Positions 1-8,813 of a stretch of DNA of 23,099 nt are shown here, in pieces. The DNA comes from JAIBBG01 sp043748015 (GTDB taxonomy: Bacteria; Bacteroidota; Bacteroidia; Flavobacteriales_D; Sanyastnellaceae). The position numbers and the translations under genes are program-made. Position 1 is the first letter of the stretch; the number at the start of each line of letters is the position of its first letter. The notes under the pieces were generated by a model. The model did no database searches, was not told where the DNA came from, and was given only the letters and a program-made list of their open reading frames with translations. The stretch covers positions 1 through 23,099 of the forward strand of contig JAYTOA010000051.1 in assembly GCA_043748015.1 (NCBI GenBank), given 5' to 3'.

Positions 1-115
1 CGACAAAATTCAAAATTTCAAAATTTGTCGCAGCTCAGCAAAAAATGATGCTGCGACAAAATCCTGCGACAAAAATTTTGTCGCAGGATTTTGTCGCATC
101 GCTCATTTTCAGCAA
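1..115. repeat. Cluster of inverted TGCGACAAAAT repeats with a perfect palindrome
   Basis: The motif GCGACAAAAT or its complement occurs about six times in 100 bases. Positions 52-74 and 76-98 are perfect 23-base inverted copies around one base; each arm itself holds two copies of the motif. A second, shorter inverted pair (CGACAAAATT at 1-10 against AAATTTGTCG at 21-30, one mismatch) lies just to the left, and imperfect pairing continues outside the large palindrome (AGCAAAAAATGATGC near 37-51 against the TCGCTCATTTTCAGCA side near 99-114). It lies downstream of the minus-strand pdxJ-hydrolase operon. It could be a strong bidirectional terminator, a REP-like dispersed palindrome or a protein-binding array. 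The left side is cut by the window edge, so its full extent is unknown. Confidence 0.85.
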
Positions 116-398
116 CATAAGGAATTTTTCGCCAAGATGACATCGTTTGATACTAGGTTATTGCACATTATTCATGAGATTCATTTTGGGACAATGTGTT
201 CGCGATTCTCAAATCTCTGCCAATAAGCTGTTTGAATTCTAAATCTTCGCAAATCGAACTTACTCCCGCATTTCGCAGTGGAACTATTTTAGAACAATGC
301 GCGAGGGATTTTCAAATCTGAGCAATAGAAAATTCACCTTCATCGCATAAAAATGAAATAGAATTTACTATTGCACGATTTGGGATCATTTCTTTCAA
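116..398. other. Gene-free spacer with a hairpin and faint direct repeat
   Basis: No convincing gene is seen here. An inverted repeat pairs 322-335 with 361-374 (13 of 14 positions match, 25-base loop) and sits about 25 bases past the hydrolase stop on the minus strand. It may end the pdxJ-hydrolase transcript, although no clear T run follows it on that strand. A weak direct repeat is also visible: GATTCTCAAATCTCTGCCAATA-like sequence from 204 and a related GATTTTCAAATCTGAGCAATA from 307, 103 bases apart. What the repeat does is unknown. Confidence 0.5.
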
Positions 399-1160
399 TC
401 ACTCACCGAAATACCGCATACACCTTTCAATAAACACAACAGGCGCTTCAGCATGCAACCAATGACCGGCATTTTCAATGGTGTCAAATTCAACACGTGG
501 AATCATTGCCTCAATTGCCTGCATATCATCATCCAACACGTATTTGCTTTTTCCTCCGCGGAGTAACAGAACTTCATTGTCTATTCGCTCATCAGGCAAT
601 GCTTTCATCATTTCCGTGCGCTGGCGAAAAATCGCGTCGAGGTTGAAGCGCCATGCAAGTTTTCCTTGTTCCTTCCAATAAAGATTTTTGAGTAAAAACT
701 GTTTGGTAGATTCATCCGAGAGATGTTTTGAAAGTCGCAACTCCGCATCTTTTCGACTCTCGCAATTCTCGACGTCCACTGCAAACAATCCTGCGAAAAC
801 AGCATCGTGATGTGGCGGATACGCTTTGATACCCATGTCAGCAATAATCATTCTATCGATAAGAAAACCATATTGCTGAGCAAATCGCAAAGCCGTCTTT
901 CCGCCCATTGAATGTCCGATGATGAGCAAATCGCGCAGTCCTTCTTCAGCAACCAACTCGTAAAGATCTTCTGCCATGAGATCATAGCTGAAATCATCGC
1001 TGTGCGGTGAGTGACCATGATTGCGTTGATCGATGAGGTAAACTTTAAAATATTGCGAAAGTGTCTTCGCATGTGTTTGCCAATTATCCGCACTGCCAAA
1101 CATGCCGTGCAACACTAGCAGTGGTCGGCCTTCACCTTCAGCTCTGAAAAATAACTTCAT
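399..1160 (-). CDS. Alpha/beta hydrolase, YbfF-like esterase family
   Basis: This is a 253-residue cytoplasmic alpha/beta-hydrolase. Visible features are the oxyanion-side LHGMFGSADNW at about residues 17-27, the RNHGHS loop at 46-51, the nucleophile elbow GHSMGG with Ser84, and a C-terminal NAGHW with the likely catalytic His233. The order and the DNW signature match the YbfF esterase group; its natural substrate is not known from sequence. The ATG at 1160-1158 overlaps the pdxJ TGA stop (1159-1157) as ATGA, which suggests translational coupling and a shared transcript. The length is normal and no defect is seen. A specific role in vitamin B6 metabolism is possible from context but not shown. 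Confidence 0.88.
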   Translation of the reverse strand: MKLFFRAEGEGRPLLVLHGMFGSADNWQTHAKTLSQYFKVYLIDQRNHGHSPHSDDFSYDLMAEDLYELVAEEGLRDLLIIGHSMGGKTALRFAQQYGFLIDRMIIADMGIKAYPPHHDAVFAGLFAVDVENCESRKDAELRLSKHLSDESTKQFLLKNLYWKEQGKLAWRFNLDAIFRQRTEMMKALPDERIDNEVLLLRGGKSKYVLDDDMQAIEAMIPRVEFDTIENAGHWLHAEAPVVFIERCMRYFGE

Positions 1161-1879
1161 GTTGTTCGCAATGCTCGCTGGTAAAGATTGACCGTGTTCT
1201 CCAATCCAAAATAAAGTGCGTCGCTGATGAGTGCGTGCCCTATGGATACTTCCAATAATCCCGGAATTTGTTGTGAGAAGAACGCGAGATTTTCCATTGA
1301 CAAATCGTGTCCCGCGTTGATTCCGATGCCCAACGCATTTGCCTTTTTTGCTGCACTGACAAAAGGGGCAATCGCAGTATTCCGATCCGATGCAAAATTG
1401 GAAGCGTAAGATTCAGTGTAAAGTTCAATGCGATTCGCACCGGTTTCTTTCGCTGCAATAACCATTTCAACAACAGGATCAAGAAATATACTCGTGCGAA
1501 TTCCCTTCTTTTCAAACCTGTCAACGAGCGCACGAAGCACTTGTCCATGTTCAATCGTATCCCAACCTGCATTGGAAGTGATGACATCGGGACCATCAGG
1601 CACCAGTGTTACCTGATGAGGTTTTACTTCAAGAACCATATTGATGAAATCTTCACTCGGATAACCTTCGATATTGAATTCACCCTTCACCACTTTCTTC
1701 AATGCATACACATCATCGAAACGAATATGACGTTGATCAGGTCGCGGATGAATCGTAATTCCATCGGCGCCAAATTTTTCAATGTCGACAGCAGCTTTGA
1801 TGACATCCGGAACATTTCCACCACGAGCATTTCGCAAAGTGGCTATTTTATTAATGTTCACGCTGAGTTTCGTTTGCAT
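1157..1879 (-). CDS. pdxJ: Pyridoxine 5'-phosphate synthase
   Basis: PdxJ condenses 1-deoxy-D-xylulose 5-phosphate with 3-amino-2-oxopropyl phosphate to make pyridoxine 5'-phosphate, the last step of DXP-dependent vitamin B6 synthesis. The family opening is clear: TKLSVNINKIATLRNARGG at residues 3-21, then IHPRPDQRHI at 43-52 with the His/Arg/His substrate residues, and GINAGHDL toward the C-terminus. I start it at the ATG at 1879-1877 (240 residues). An upstream in-frame ATG at 1951 would add 24 residues that include a hydrophobic stretch foreign to the family, whereas family members begin just before TKLSVN. It is the first gene of a two-gene minus-strand unit with the hydrolase. No clear Bacteroidota promoter was found upstream. 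Confidence 0.95.
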   Translation of the reverse strand: MQTKLSVNINKIATLRNARGGNVPDVIKAAVDIEKFGADGITIHPRPDQRHIRFDDVYALKKVVKGEFNIEGYPSEDFINMVLEVKPHQVTLVPDGPDVITSNAGWDTIEHGQVLRALVDRFEKKGIRTSIFLDPVVEMVIAAKETGANRIELYTESYASNFASDRNTAIAPFVSAAKKANALGIGINAGHDLSMENLAFFSQQIPGLLEVSIGHALISDALYFGLENTVNLYQRALRTT

Positions 1880-2189
1880 GTTTTCCAATTTGGCAGTAAA
1901 GAAAAGAAGACAAATCAGAAAATGATGATTCTGAACAATCCGCTTGTGCATAATTCACGTATATGTAATAGCAGACTTGCCTGACAAGAATGCAACATTT
2001 ACCACCGATAAACTGTTTAAGAAGAGAAAATCATTAACACAGGTTGAGATTTGGAAGCTCATCATGATGAAAACGAGATTTGGCGCGATTTTTTACAGGC
2101 AACAAATAACTTGAACAATGAACAGAGAGAAGGGTAAAGCGAAGATTCAATTGTAAAAGTGTAAAGAACAAAATAAAAAATACCCTATA
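1880..2189. other. Divergent intergenic region between pdxJ and the CBS gene
   Basis: These 310 bases separate the minus-strand pdxJ from the plus-strand CBS-domain gene, so they should carry promoters for both. I see no good TTTG-N19-TAnnTTTG match on either strand. The part nearest the CBS gene is A-rich (2161-2181), as is common before Bacteroidota start codons. No RNA gene or riboswitch fold is apparent. Confidence 0.4.
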
Positions 2190-2852
2190 GTGATTACATC
2201 CAGACAACTCCTCAAAGCTGACCTACCGGTACTCAATGCACAGGACGATCCTATCAATGCATTGAATCTGATGGATCAGTACCGTGTGGGACATCTGCCC
2301 GTCACGGAGAACAACAAATTTCTCGGACTCATTTCGGAAACTACGCTTCTTGGCGTTGAATCTATATTGCATGACAGCACTGATCCACAATTACAACTGA
2401 TCAAAGTGAGTGTTGCTCTTGATGATCACATTTTGGATGTATTGAAAGTAGCGAGTCAGTTTCACATCAGCGTGATACCGGTTGCCGACAGCGAAAACAA
2501 TTACATCGGCTCCATCACATTAGAAGATCTTGTAGAAAAACTTTCTCAGATGCAAGGTGCACATCAGCGTGGTGGAATATTGGTATTGGAGATGTGGGAA
2601 AACGATTACAGTCTGCAGCAAATTGCCCGGATCATCGAAGAGAACAACGCAAAAATTCTGAGTACGTCTGTCAGTCCCGGCGAAGATGGCAAAATAGAAG
2701 TCAACTTAAAATTGAATCAACCCGACATGAATCCGATCGTTCAGAGTTTTGAGAGATTCGGATACAATGTCAAAGCCACCTATCAAGAACCGGAGTACAC
2801 CGAAGACCTGAAGAAAAGGTATGAAGAGTTGATGAGGTTTTTGAATATCTAG
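2190..2852 (+). CDS. CBS-domain pair protein with C-terminal ACT-like domain
   Basis: This is a 220-residue soluble protein. Residues of about 7-60 and 75-130 form a CBS pair (for example DQYRVGHLPV and FHISVIPVADSENNYIGSIT, each followed by a short helix). About 140-210 looks like an ACT-type fold (GGILVLEMWENDYSL, then alternating strands and helices). CBS pairs usually sense adenine nucleotides and ACT domains sense small ligands such as amino acids, so a regulatory or sensor role is likely, but neither ligand nor partner can be named. The layout resembles AcuB-like proteins. The start is GTG at 2190, chosen because MITSRQLL is the usual opening and no ATG lies nearby in frame. The 234 bases to nadK are AT-rich and hold short repeated words such as CAAATTACAAATCACAAAT but no gene. 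Confidence 0.85.
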   Translation: MITSRQLLKADLPVLNAQDDPINALNLMDQYRVGHLPVTENNKFLGLISETTLLGVESILHDSTDPQLQLIKVSVALDDHILDVLKVASQFHISVIPVADSENNYIGSITLEDLVEKLSQMQGAHQRGGILVLEMWENDYSLQQIARIIEENNAKILSTSVSPGEDGKIEVNLKLNQPDMNPIVQSFERFGYNVKATYQEPEYTEDLKKRYEELMRFLNI

Positions 2853-3086
2853 GGGAAAGGATTCAGGATTATGGGATTGCAGGGGGCGCGGATAGCAGGT
2901 GGCATTGAAAGTTGCAAATTGAAAATTACTACTGACGATGCGAAGGCAACAAGTTCGAGTCAATCATCAAATCTCTAAATCTCCAAGTCAAGAAATGCTT
3001 TCGCGCTGAAATCGCAAATTACAAATCACAAATAATTTCTCGTAACCAAAACCTTCTTCCTTTCTTTGCATCTAAATTCTGAATGA

Positions 3087-3974
3087 TTGAAAGTAGCGCT
3101 GTTTGGAAAACGATTTGAAGAGGAGCACATAACAGGAGTGCAAAAGCTCACGGATGGATTGGTGCGCAGGGGTATTCCCATCAGTGTCTATGATAAATTC
3201 CATCCATTTTTGTCATCGAAGGTGAACCTACCGACCACGACGACAATTTTCAAAAATCACAAAGACCTTATAGGAACAAATTTTCTGATCAGTATAGGTG
3301 GTGATGGTACTTTGCTGGACACAACGCAGATCATACGTGATTCGAAGATTCCCATCGTCGGTGTTAATACCGGTCGTCTTGGCTTCCTTTCAAATATAGC
3401 CCTTGAAAATGTTGAGTCAGCATTGGAAGCACTTTGCAATGGCGAATTTCAATTAGACCGCAGAGCGCTCATTGCTGTGCGAAGTGATCAACAAAATTTT
3501 GGTAATTTTCCTTATGCCCTCAACGAGGTAACCTTATTGAATAAAGCACGCAACAGCATGATTACTGTGCATGCTTACGTAAATGATCTATTCATGAGTA
3601 CCTATTGGGCCGATGGTTTGATTGTCGCCACGCCAACAGGATCAACGGCATACTCATTAAGTTGCGGTGGCCCCATAGTGATGCCCGGGAGCAATAACCT
3701 CATCCTCACTCCTATCGCGCCGCATAATCTTAACGTGCGGCCATTTGTACTTTCCAACACCAGCAAAATATCACTGCGTGCAGAAGGACGCGAGCCGGAT
3801 TTTTTACTTACCCTGGACAGCAGGTCGTTTTCAGTGAATAATGAGACAATCATCGAACTGACGCGTGCACCTTTTGAGATCAATCTCGTGTCTTTTGAAG
3901 GGCAAAGTTTCTTCAACACGATTCGTCAGAAAATGGGTTGGGGATTGGATGCACGCACCAAAAAGCAGATGTAA
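3087..3974 (+). CDS. nadK: NAD kinase
   Basis: NAD kinase phosphorylates NAD to NADP using ATP or polyphosphate in the cytoplasm. The protein is 295 residues, normal for the family. It has the GGDGTLLD motif at 71-78 (catalytic Asp73), NTGRLGF at 94-100, LNEVTL at 145-150 and the TPTGSTAYS nucleotide-binding motif at 182-190, followed by GGPIVMP. The start is TTG at 3087. The nearby ATG at 3083 is out of frame, and MKVALFG is the standard amino terminus (first beta strand), so TTG is well supported. A TTTCTTTG word at 3061-3068 resembles the -7 promoter element, but its upstream partner is weak. The gene lies between the CBS gene and the DUF6089 gene, an order often seen in Bacteroidota. Confidence 0.96.
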   Translation: MKVALFGKRFEEEHITGVQKLTDGLVRRGIPISVYDKFHPFLSSKVNLPTTTTIFKNHKDLIGTNFLISIGGDGTLLDTTQIIRDSKIPIVGVNTGRLGFLSNIALENVESALEALCNGEFQLDRRALIAVRSDQQNFGNFPYALNEVTLLNKARNSMITVHAYVNDLFMSTYWADGLIVATPTGSTAYSLSCGGPIVMPGSNNLILTPIAPHNLNVRPFVLSNTSKISLRAEGREPDFLLTLDSRSFSVNNETIIELTRAPFEINLVSFEGQSFFNTIRQKMGWGLDARTKKQM

Positions 3975-4067
3975 ATCATGGGAACCGATTTCAACAGTAT
4001 GGAAACCATGCACACATTTTCACCGTAGAAAGGCAATAATTTTAGATAAAAAACGTACACCACCCTG

Positions 4068-4922
4068 TTGAGACTTAACTGGCTAATCATATTGTTATTG
4101 TTACTATTTCCTTTGCTCTCTTTTTCACAAAAGAATAAATATGAGAAGAGCAAGGACTTCGGTATTCTATTCGGAAGCAGTTATTATATTGGTGAAATCA
4201 ATCCATACAAACATTTCGGAACGAGGTTAAAACCGGGAGGAGGAATTTCCTTTCGCAACAATTTCAACCGCAGGTGGACCATGAAATCCAGTCTTCTATA
4301 TCATGTTGTAGAGGCTTATGATTCAGACAGTGACGATCCATGGATCAGAAACCGCAATCTCTCCTTTCGCAATCAGGTCATTGAAGGAAGCATTCAATTC
4401 GAATTGAATTTTTTCAATTATCAATTAGGCAATCGACAATTTCCGGCAAGTCCATATTTGTTTGCCGGACTTGGCTATTTCAATATGAAGCCAATGGCGC
4501 AATACCGTGGCACATGGTATGAACTTCAACCGCTGGGAACAGAAGGTCAGGGCACGCAGTATGGCGGAGATAAATACAAGACCAACTTGCTGTCCGTTCC
4601 ATTCGGCGTGGGATTCAAGACCAATCTCTTCGCCTTGTTTGGTTTCAGTTTGGAGTGGGGTGTTCGTAAAACATGGACAGATCATTTCGATGATATTTCC
4701 GGGAAATACGTTGATCCCGGATTGCTGGAAGATTCCAGTGGTTCGCTGGCCGCAACTATGTCCGATCGCAGCATTCAAAAAGAACGTCCCGGTACTTCAA
4801 GATCCAATAATAGCGGGCTTCAACGCGGAGACCCGGGCCGAAAGGATTACTTCTTTTTTGTGATGGGATCTTTGAATATTCGAATCGACAAAAAAGCTAC
4901 GTCATGTTGGGAGCATGAGTAG
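4068..4922 (+). CDS. DUF6089-type secreted outer-membrane beta-barrel-like protein
   Basis: This 284-residue exported protein has a strong signal peptide (hydrophobic residues about 4-17, then LSFSQ with cleavage near residue 20). The mature part has alternating polar and aromatic strands, with motifs such as FGILFGSSYYIGEINP and PYLFAGLGYFNM, consistent with a small outer-membrane barrel. Bacteroidota commonly carry a DUF6089 protein between nadK and uppS, and this fits in position and length. Its function is unknown. The start is TTG at 4068, required for a complete signal peptide, since the next in-frame Met comes far too late. The gene is followed by a hairpin and then a clear terminator. 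Confidence 0.8.
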   Translation: MRLNWLIILLLLLFPLLSFSQKNKYEKSKDFGILFGSSYYIGEINPYKHFGTRLKPGGGISFRNNFNRRWTMKSSLLYHVVEAYDSDSDDPWIRNRNLSFRNQVIEGSIQFELNFFNYQLGNRQFPASPYLFAGLGYFNMKPMAQYRGTWYELQPLGTEGQGTQYGGDKYKTNLLSVPFGVGFKTNLFALFGFSLEWGVRKTWTDHFDDISGKYVDPGLLEDSSGSLAATMSDRSIQKERPGTSRSNNSGLQRGDPGRKDYFFFVMGSLNIRIDKKATSCWEHE

Positions 4923-5045
4923 TGACCGCTGTCACATTCATTTTCCTTTTTCATTCTTTTCGATGCCCACAGATGTATGATTATTCCTAAGGTACTCAAT
5001 CTTTCATATGCATTGAATCGAATCAAGATCTGACAAACATTTTTC

Positions 5046-5095
5046 ATAAACAGAGGAACATTTCCCATGTAATGCCCATGAACTCCTCTGTGAAA
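5046..5095 (+). other. Hairpin downstream of the DUF6089 gene
   Basis: CAGAGGA at 5051-5057 pairs with TCCTCTG at 5084-5090. The stem can be extended by TTTCA against TGAAA if four bases bulge out. The loop is about 26 bases and has an internal CATG pair. No T run follows, so it is more likely an mRNA 3' structure than a terminator. Confidence 0.45.
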
Positions 5096-5117
5096 GCAGG
5101 AACATGTCACAGGAAAC

Positions 5118-5156
5118 GAAGCCCACCGCTTAATTGTAACGGGCTTCACTTTTTTC
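5118..5156 (+). terminator. Rho-independent terminator after the DUF6089 gene
   Basis: GAAGCCC at 5118-5124 pairs with GGGCTTC at 5141-5147, and the hairpin is followed by ACTTTTTT to 5155. It separates the nadK-side transcript from the uppS-bamA envelope operon. Confidence 0.8.
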
Positions 5157-5215
5157 GAAGGTTATAAAATTCGAAGTCATTGTGCGTATTTAAAGCCAAA
5201 ATGACAAATCAACCC

Positions 5216-5246
5216 TTTCAGTATCACCTAGAAAAATGTACTTTTG
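5216..5246 (+). promoter_or_regulatory. Bacteroidota-type promoter for the uppS operon
   Basis: TACTTTTG at 5239-5246 fits the -7 consensus TAnnTTTG exactly. TTTC at 5216-5219 lies 19 bases upstream, one base off the -33 TTTG. Transcription would begin near 5252, leaving a leader of about 35 bases before the uppS ATG. The element lies just downstream of a terminator, as expected for a new transcription unit. Confidence 0.65.
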
Positions 5247-5287
5247 CCGGCGCTTTTGAATAACCCCAAAAGAGCCATTTATCAGGG

Positions 5288-6073
5288 ATGAGTTTATTAG
5301 ATTCGATAGATCGTCATAAAGTTCCAAAACATGTCGCCATCATTATGGACGGCAACGGCCGCTGGGCTCAGAGCCAGGGTCGTGAGCGTATTTTCGGTCA
5401 TCTCAATGGTGTAGAGGCGGTACGTGCAACTCTCAAAGCAGCTACTGCTTGCGGTGTCGAGTATCTCACGCTGTATGCTTTTTCCACAGAAAACTGGAGT
5501 CGACCCAAGGAAGAAGTAGAGGCGCTGATGACATTGCTTGTACATACCATCATGAGTGAAATTGATGAGCTCGACAAGAACGAGGTACGTTTGCTCACCA
5601 TCGGTGACATGAATAATTTGCCTTTGGATTGCCGGTTGGAACTACAAAAAGGAATGACGCGAACCGAGAAGCACAGCAGAGTGAAACTTATCCTGGCATT
5701 GAACTATAGTTCTCGGTGGGAAATCACAGAAGCAGTTCGAAGCATCATTGATAAAGGACTTTCATCAAAAGAAATAACGTCAGAAACGGTATCGAAATAT
5801 CTCAACACGTCAAATATTCCCGATCCCGAATTGTTGATCAGAACAAGCGGAGAAAAGAGGATTAGTAACTTTTTGCTATGGCAGATCGCCTATTCAGAGT
5901 TGTATTTTACAGAGACCCTCTGGCCTGATTTCATGGAAGAAGATTTTTACACGGCAATAGCAGATTATCAAGGACGCGAACGCCGCTTTGGTAAAACTTC
6001 CGCGCAGTTGACGGGAAATACAGAAGACGAGAATCAATCATCAGTTCCGGGGGAGGAAAAGGCAGTCAGATAA
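5288..6073 (+). CDS. uppS: Isoprenyl transferase (undecaprenyl diphosphate synthase)
   Basis: UppS adds isopentenyl units in cis to farnesyl diphosphate to make the C55 lipid carrier for peptidoglycan and glycan export. The 261-residue protein has the catalytic MDGNGRWA at 20-27 with Asp21, the STENW segment at 66-70, and RTSGEKRISNFLLWQ at 185-199 binding the incoming isopentenyl diphosphate. ERRFGKT near the C-terminus completes the family pattern. About 15 extra polar, Glu-rich residues end the protein. The stop is 5 bases before the bamA ATG, so the two are almost certainly co-transcribed and probably coupled in translation. Confidence 0.96.
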   Translation: MSLLDSIDRHKVPKHVAIIMDGNGRWAQSQGRERIFGHLNGVEAVRATLKAATACGVEYLTLYAFSTENWSRPKEEVEALMTLLVHTIMSEIDELDKNEVRLLTIGDMNNLPLDCRLELQKGMTRTEKHSRVKLILALNYSSRWEITEAVRSIIDKGLSSKEITSETVSKYLNTSNIPDPELLIRTSGEKRISNFLLWQIAYSELYFTETLWPDFMEEDFYTAIADYQGRERRFGKTSAQLTGNTEDENQSSVPGEEKAVR

Positions 6074-6078
6074 ACGCT

Positions 6079-8757
6079 ATGAAGACAAAAAACCATCCGA
6101 AGCAGTTGAGGAGCATTTTCACATTGCTATTCATCGTATTGATGTGCGCATCCTTACCCACAACACATTTGTTTTCACAAACAGTGATAGGGGAAAGTGT
6201 TGACTATGGTTCGCCTCTCTCTTATCGGATTGCAGGACTAACAGTGATGGGAGCAGAATTCACCGATGTGCAAGCCATTAAACTTTTCAGTGGATTGCAG
6301 GAAGGCGACGAGATCATGATTCCCGGTGATAAAATCACTGACGCCATCAGAAAACTCTGGAAGCAAAAACTCTTCACAGATGTTGGAATTTACGCTGCAG
6401 AATTCCGTGGCAATGAAGTCTTTCTTGTGATTGTGTTGAAGGAATCACCGCGAATGACTAAGTATGAAATCAAAGGCATCAAGAAATCAGAAGCAGACAA
6501 TATCCGAGAAAAGCTTGATTTGAAAACATTGACCATCGCCAACGAGAACATGAAGAACAATACCGTTGCAGTGATCAAAGAATATTATGAGGAGAAAGGA
6601 CGATTCAACGCCAAGGTGAGTATTAGTGAGAAGCCGGATGTTTTGATGCAAAATGGAGTGATACTATCATTTGAAGTGAATCGAGGAGACCGAGTGAAGA
6701 TTGAGTACATCCAGTTAGAGGGTAATGGCTTTGCACTTGAAAAAAAGAAGTTCTTGTTTTATGAAGGCAAGAAACTGAAACCGGTGATGAGTGATCGCGC
6801 GGTGAAGCGTGCTATGAAGGATACAAAGGAGCGCAAGTGGGGCCGTATTTTCAAGTCGTCGAAATTCATTGAGGAGAAGTACGAAGAAGACAAACAGAAG
6901 ATTATTGCGAAGTACAATAAAGCAGGATTCCGCAATGCGAAGATTATGAGTGACTCTGTTTTCGTGATCAACAATGAGCGGATCGGCATCAAGTTAAAAA
7001 TTGAAGAAGACAAGCGATTCTATTTCCGAAACATAACGTTCGTCGGCAATACGAAGTATGCCAGCAGCAGACTTGACAGTGTGATGAACATTCGCGAAGG
7101 TGATATTTACAATTCAGAGTTACTTGAAAAGAAACTGAACTTTAATCCGCAAGGCTTGGATGTTTCTTCATTGTACACAGATGACGGCTATCTCTCCTAT
7201 TTCGCATTTCCGGTCGAAACACTTGTTGAGCCCGATAGTATAGATATTGAAGTTCGGATGAACGAAGGCAAGCAGTATCGTATCGGCTCGATCAAGGTTT
7301 CCGGAAATACCAAAACCAATGACCATGTAATTTATCGTGAGATCAGAACAAGACCGGGAGAACTATTCAGTAGATCAGACATTATCAGAACGCAGCGAGA
7401 GCTTGCATCACTTGGATATTTCAATCAGGAAAAGTTTGATATCCGCACCAATCCAAGAGCAGATGAAGGTTTAGTGGATATTGAATATGTTCTGGAGGAA
7501 AAGCCAAACGACCAGATACAGTTGTCAGGAGGTTGGGGCGGTGGTCGCGTTGTAGGATCATTACAATTGAGTTTTACAAATTTCTCCATGCGTAGTTTTT
7601 TCAAGAAAGAAGCGTGGAGTCCGCTGCCAACCGGTGATGGACAAAGGCTTGCCTTGAGTGCGTCATCTAATGGAACATTCTTCCAATCATACAACTTATC
7701 ATTCACGGAGCCTTGGCTTGGAGGAAAAAAACCAAATTCATTGAGTTTTTCTGCATCCAGCTCGCGACAAACGAATGGTCAGAACAAGCGACTCAAGCAG
7801 CGCGACCTCGACACTAACCCTGTGTTGGTAAGTGAGGGACATGTGGTTGGCGGCGACAATCCTCTTCTTCAAGAACTAAAAGTAAAAGGTGGAGCAATTT
7901 CCTTCGGTAAGCGCTTGCAAAAGCCAGATGATTATTTCTTGCTTTACACAGGAATTTCATTTCAGCATTTCGAATTGAATAATTATCGTTCCTTTTTTGG
8001 CTCATTCAGTGATGGTTATTCCAATAACATAGCGTTGAATGGTACAATTACAAGAAGTTCCACATCGGACCCAATCTACCCCACATATGGATCGCAGGTA
8101 ACATTTACGGGAAAAATGACGCCACCATATAAATATCTGGCGGAGAAAATTGGAGGCAAGGAAATAGACTTTGACAATCTTACACCACAAGAGCGCTACC
8201 GCTACGTTGAATATTTCAAATTCAAGATCACAGCACATTGGTATACTGCATTGAATAAGCATAAAGATCGCAAGTTCGTATTGCACACAAATGTTGGAAT
8301 GGGCTTTCTTGGAGCGTATAACAAAGCCCTGGGTCAGTCACCATTTGAGCGATTCTATATGGGAGGCGTATACCTGAGTGGATTCTTGCTGGATGGCCGC
8401 GAAATTGTGAATCTACGAGGCTATGATGATTTGAGTCTCACATCACCCAACCAGAATACCGGAGCCCCGGCGATTGCGAAATACAGCATGGAGTTGAGAT
8501 ACCCATTGTCAACGAATCCGAGTGCGACAATTTTTGCAATGGCATTTGCAGAAGCAGGCAATACGTGGGCGGATTTGCGTTCATTCAATCCTTACCAGGT
8601 TTATCGATCAGCCGGAGTTGGTTTGCGCATATTTCTGCCAATGTTCGGTTTGTTGGGATTCGACTATGGATGGAGACTGGATGACATACCAAATTTGACA
8701 CAGATGCAAAAAAGTCAATTCCACTTTTCGATCGGTATGAACCTTGGAGAACTATAG
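6079..8757 (+). CDS. bamA: Outer-membrane protein assembly factor BamA
   Basis: BamA is the core of the machine that folds beta-barrel proteins into the outer membrane. The 892-residue protein has a signal peptide (hydrophobic about 12-27, cleavage near the FSQ at about 33-35). Five POTRA-like repeats follow to about residue 475, for example the successive Gly-Asn words IQLEGNGF, ITFVGNTKYA and IKVSGNTKTN. The Omp85 barrel begins at GGWGGG near 485. The loop-6 motif of the family appears as NLRGYDD at about 778-784 (RGY instead of the usual RGF), then MELRYPLS and the final strand near FHFSIGMNL. It is somewhat longer than proteobacterial BamA, as is usual in Bacteroidota. It lies in an operon with uppS and the ompH pair, which supports the role. 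Confidence 0.95.
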   Translation: MKTKNHPKQLRSIFTLLFIVLMCASLPTTHLFSQTVIGESVDYGSPLSYRIAGLTVMGAEFTDVQAIKLFSGLQEGDEIMIPGDKITDAIRKLWKQKLFTDVGIYAAEFRGNEVFLVIVLKESPRMTKYEIKGIKKSEADNIREKLDLKTLTIANENMKNNTVAVIKEYYEEKGRFNAKVSISEKPDVLMQNGVILSFEVNRGDRVKIEYIQLEGNGFALEKKKFLFYEGKKLKPVMSDRAVKRAMKDTKERKWGRIFKSSKFIEEKYEEDKQKIIAKYNKAGFRNAKIMSDSVFVINNERIGIKLKIEEDKRFYFRNITFVGNTKYASSRLDSVMNIREGDIYNSELLEKKLNFNPQGLDVSSLYTDDGYLSYFAFPVETLVEPDSIDIEVRMNEGKQYRIGSIKVSGNTKTNDHVIYREIRTRPGELFSRSDIIRTQRELASLGYFNQEKFDIRTNPRADEGLVDIEYVLEEKPNDQIQLSGGWGGGRVVGSLQLSFTNFSMRSFFKKEAWSPLPTGDGQRLALSASSNGTFFQSYNLSFTEPWLGGKKPNSLSFSASSSRQTNGQNKRLKQRDLDTNPVLVSEGHVVGGDNPLLQELKVKGGAISFGKRLQKPDDYFLLYTGISFQHFELNNYRSFFGSFSDGYSNNIALNGTITRSSTSDPIYPTYGSQVTFTGKMTPPYKYLAEKIGGKEIDFDNLTPQERYRYVEYFKFKITAHWYTALNKHKDRKFVLHTNVGMGFLGAYNKALGQSPFERFYMGGVYLSGFLLDGREIVNLRGYDDLSLTSPNQNTGAPAIAKYSMELRYPLSTNPSATIFAMAFAEAGNTWADLRSFNPYQVYRSAGVGLRIFLPMFGLLGFDYGWRLDDIPNLTQMQKSQFHFSIGMNLGEL

Positions 8758-8813
8758 TGAAGAGTACATTTGTCAAACAATCATATCAGTAATATAAAAG
8801 CAACTATCACTCG

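Noticed and set aside
1880..1951. Upstream pdxJ start adding 24 residues
   Set aside because: The added residues are not family-like, and PdxJ proteins begin just before the TKLSVNINK motif.
1307..1984. A 225-codon plus-strand frame opposite pdxJ
   Set aside because: It lies over the well-conserved pdxJ sequence on the other strand and shows no recognisable domain.
4847..5149. Minus-strand 100-codon frame between the DUF6089 gene and uppS
   Set aside because: It overlaps the end of the DUF6089 gene and a clear hairpin and terminator, and shows no domain or signal.
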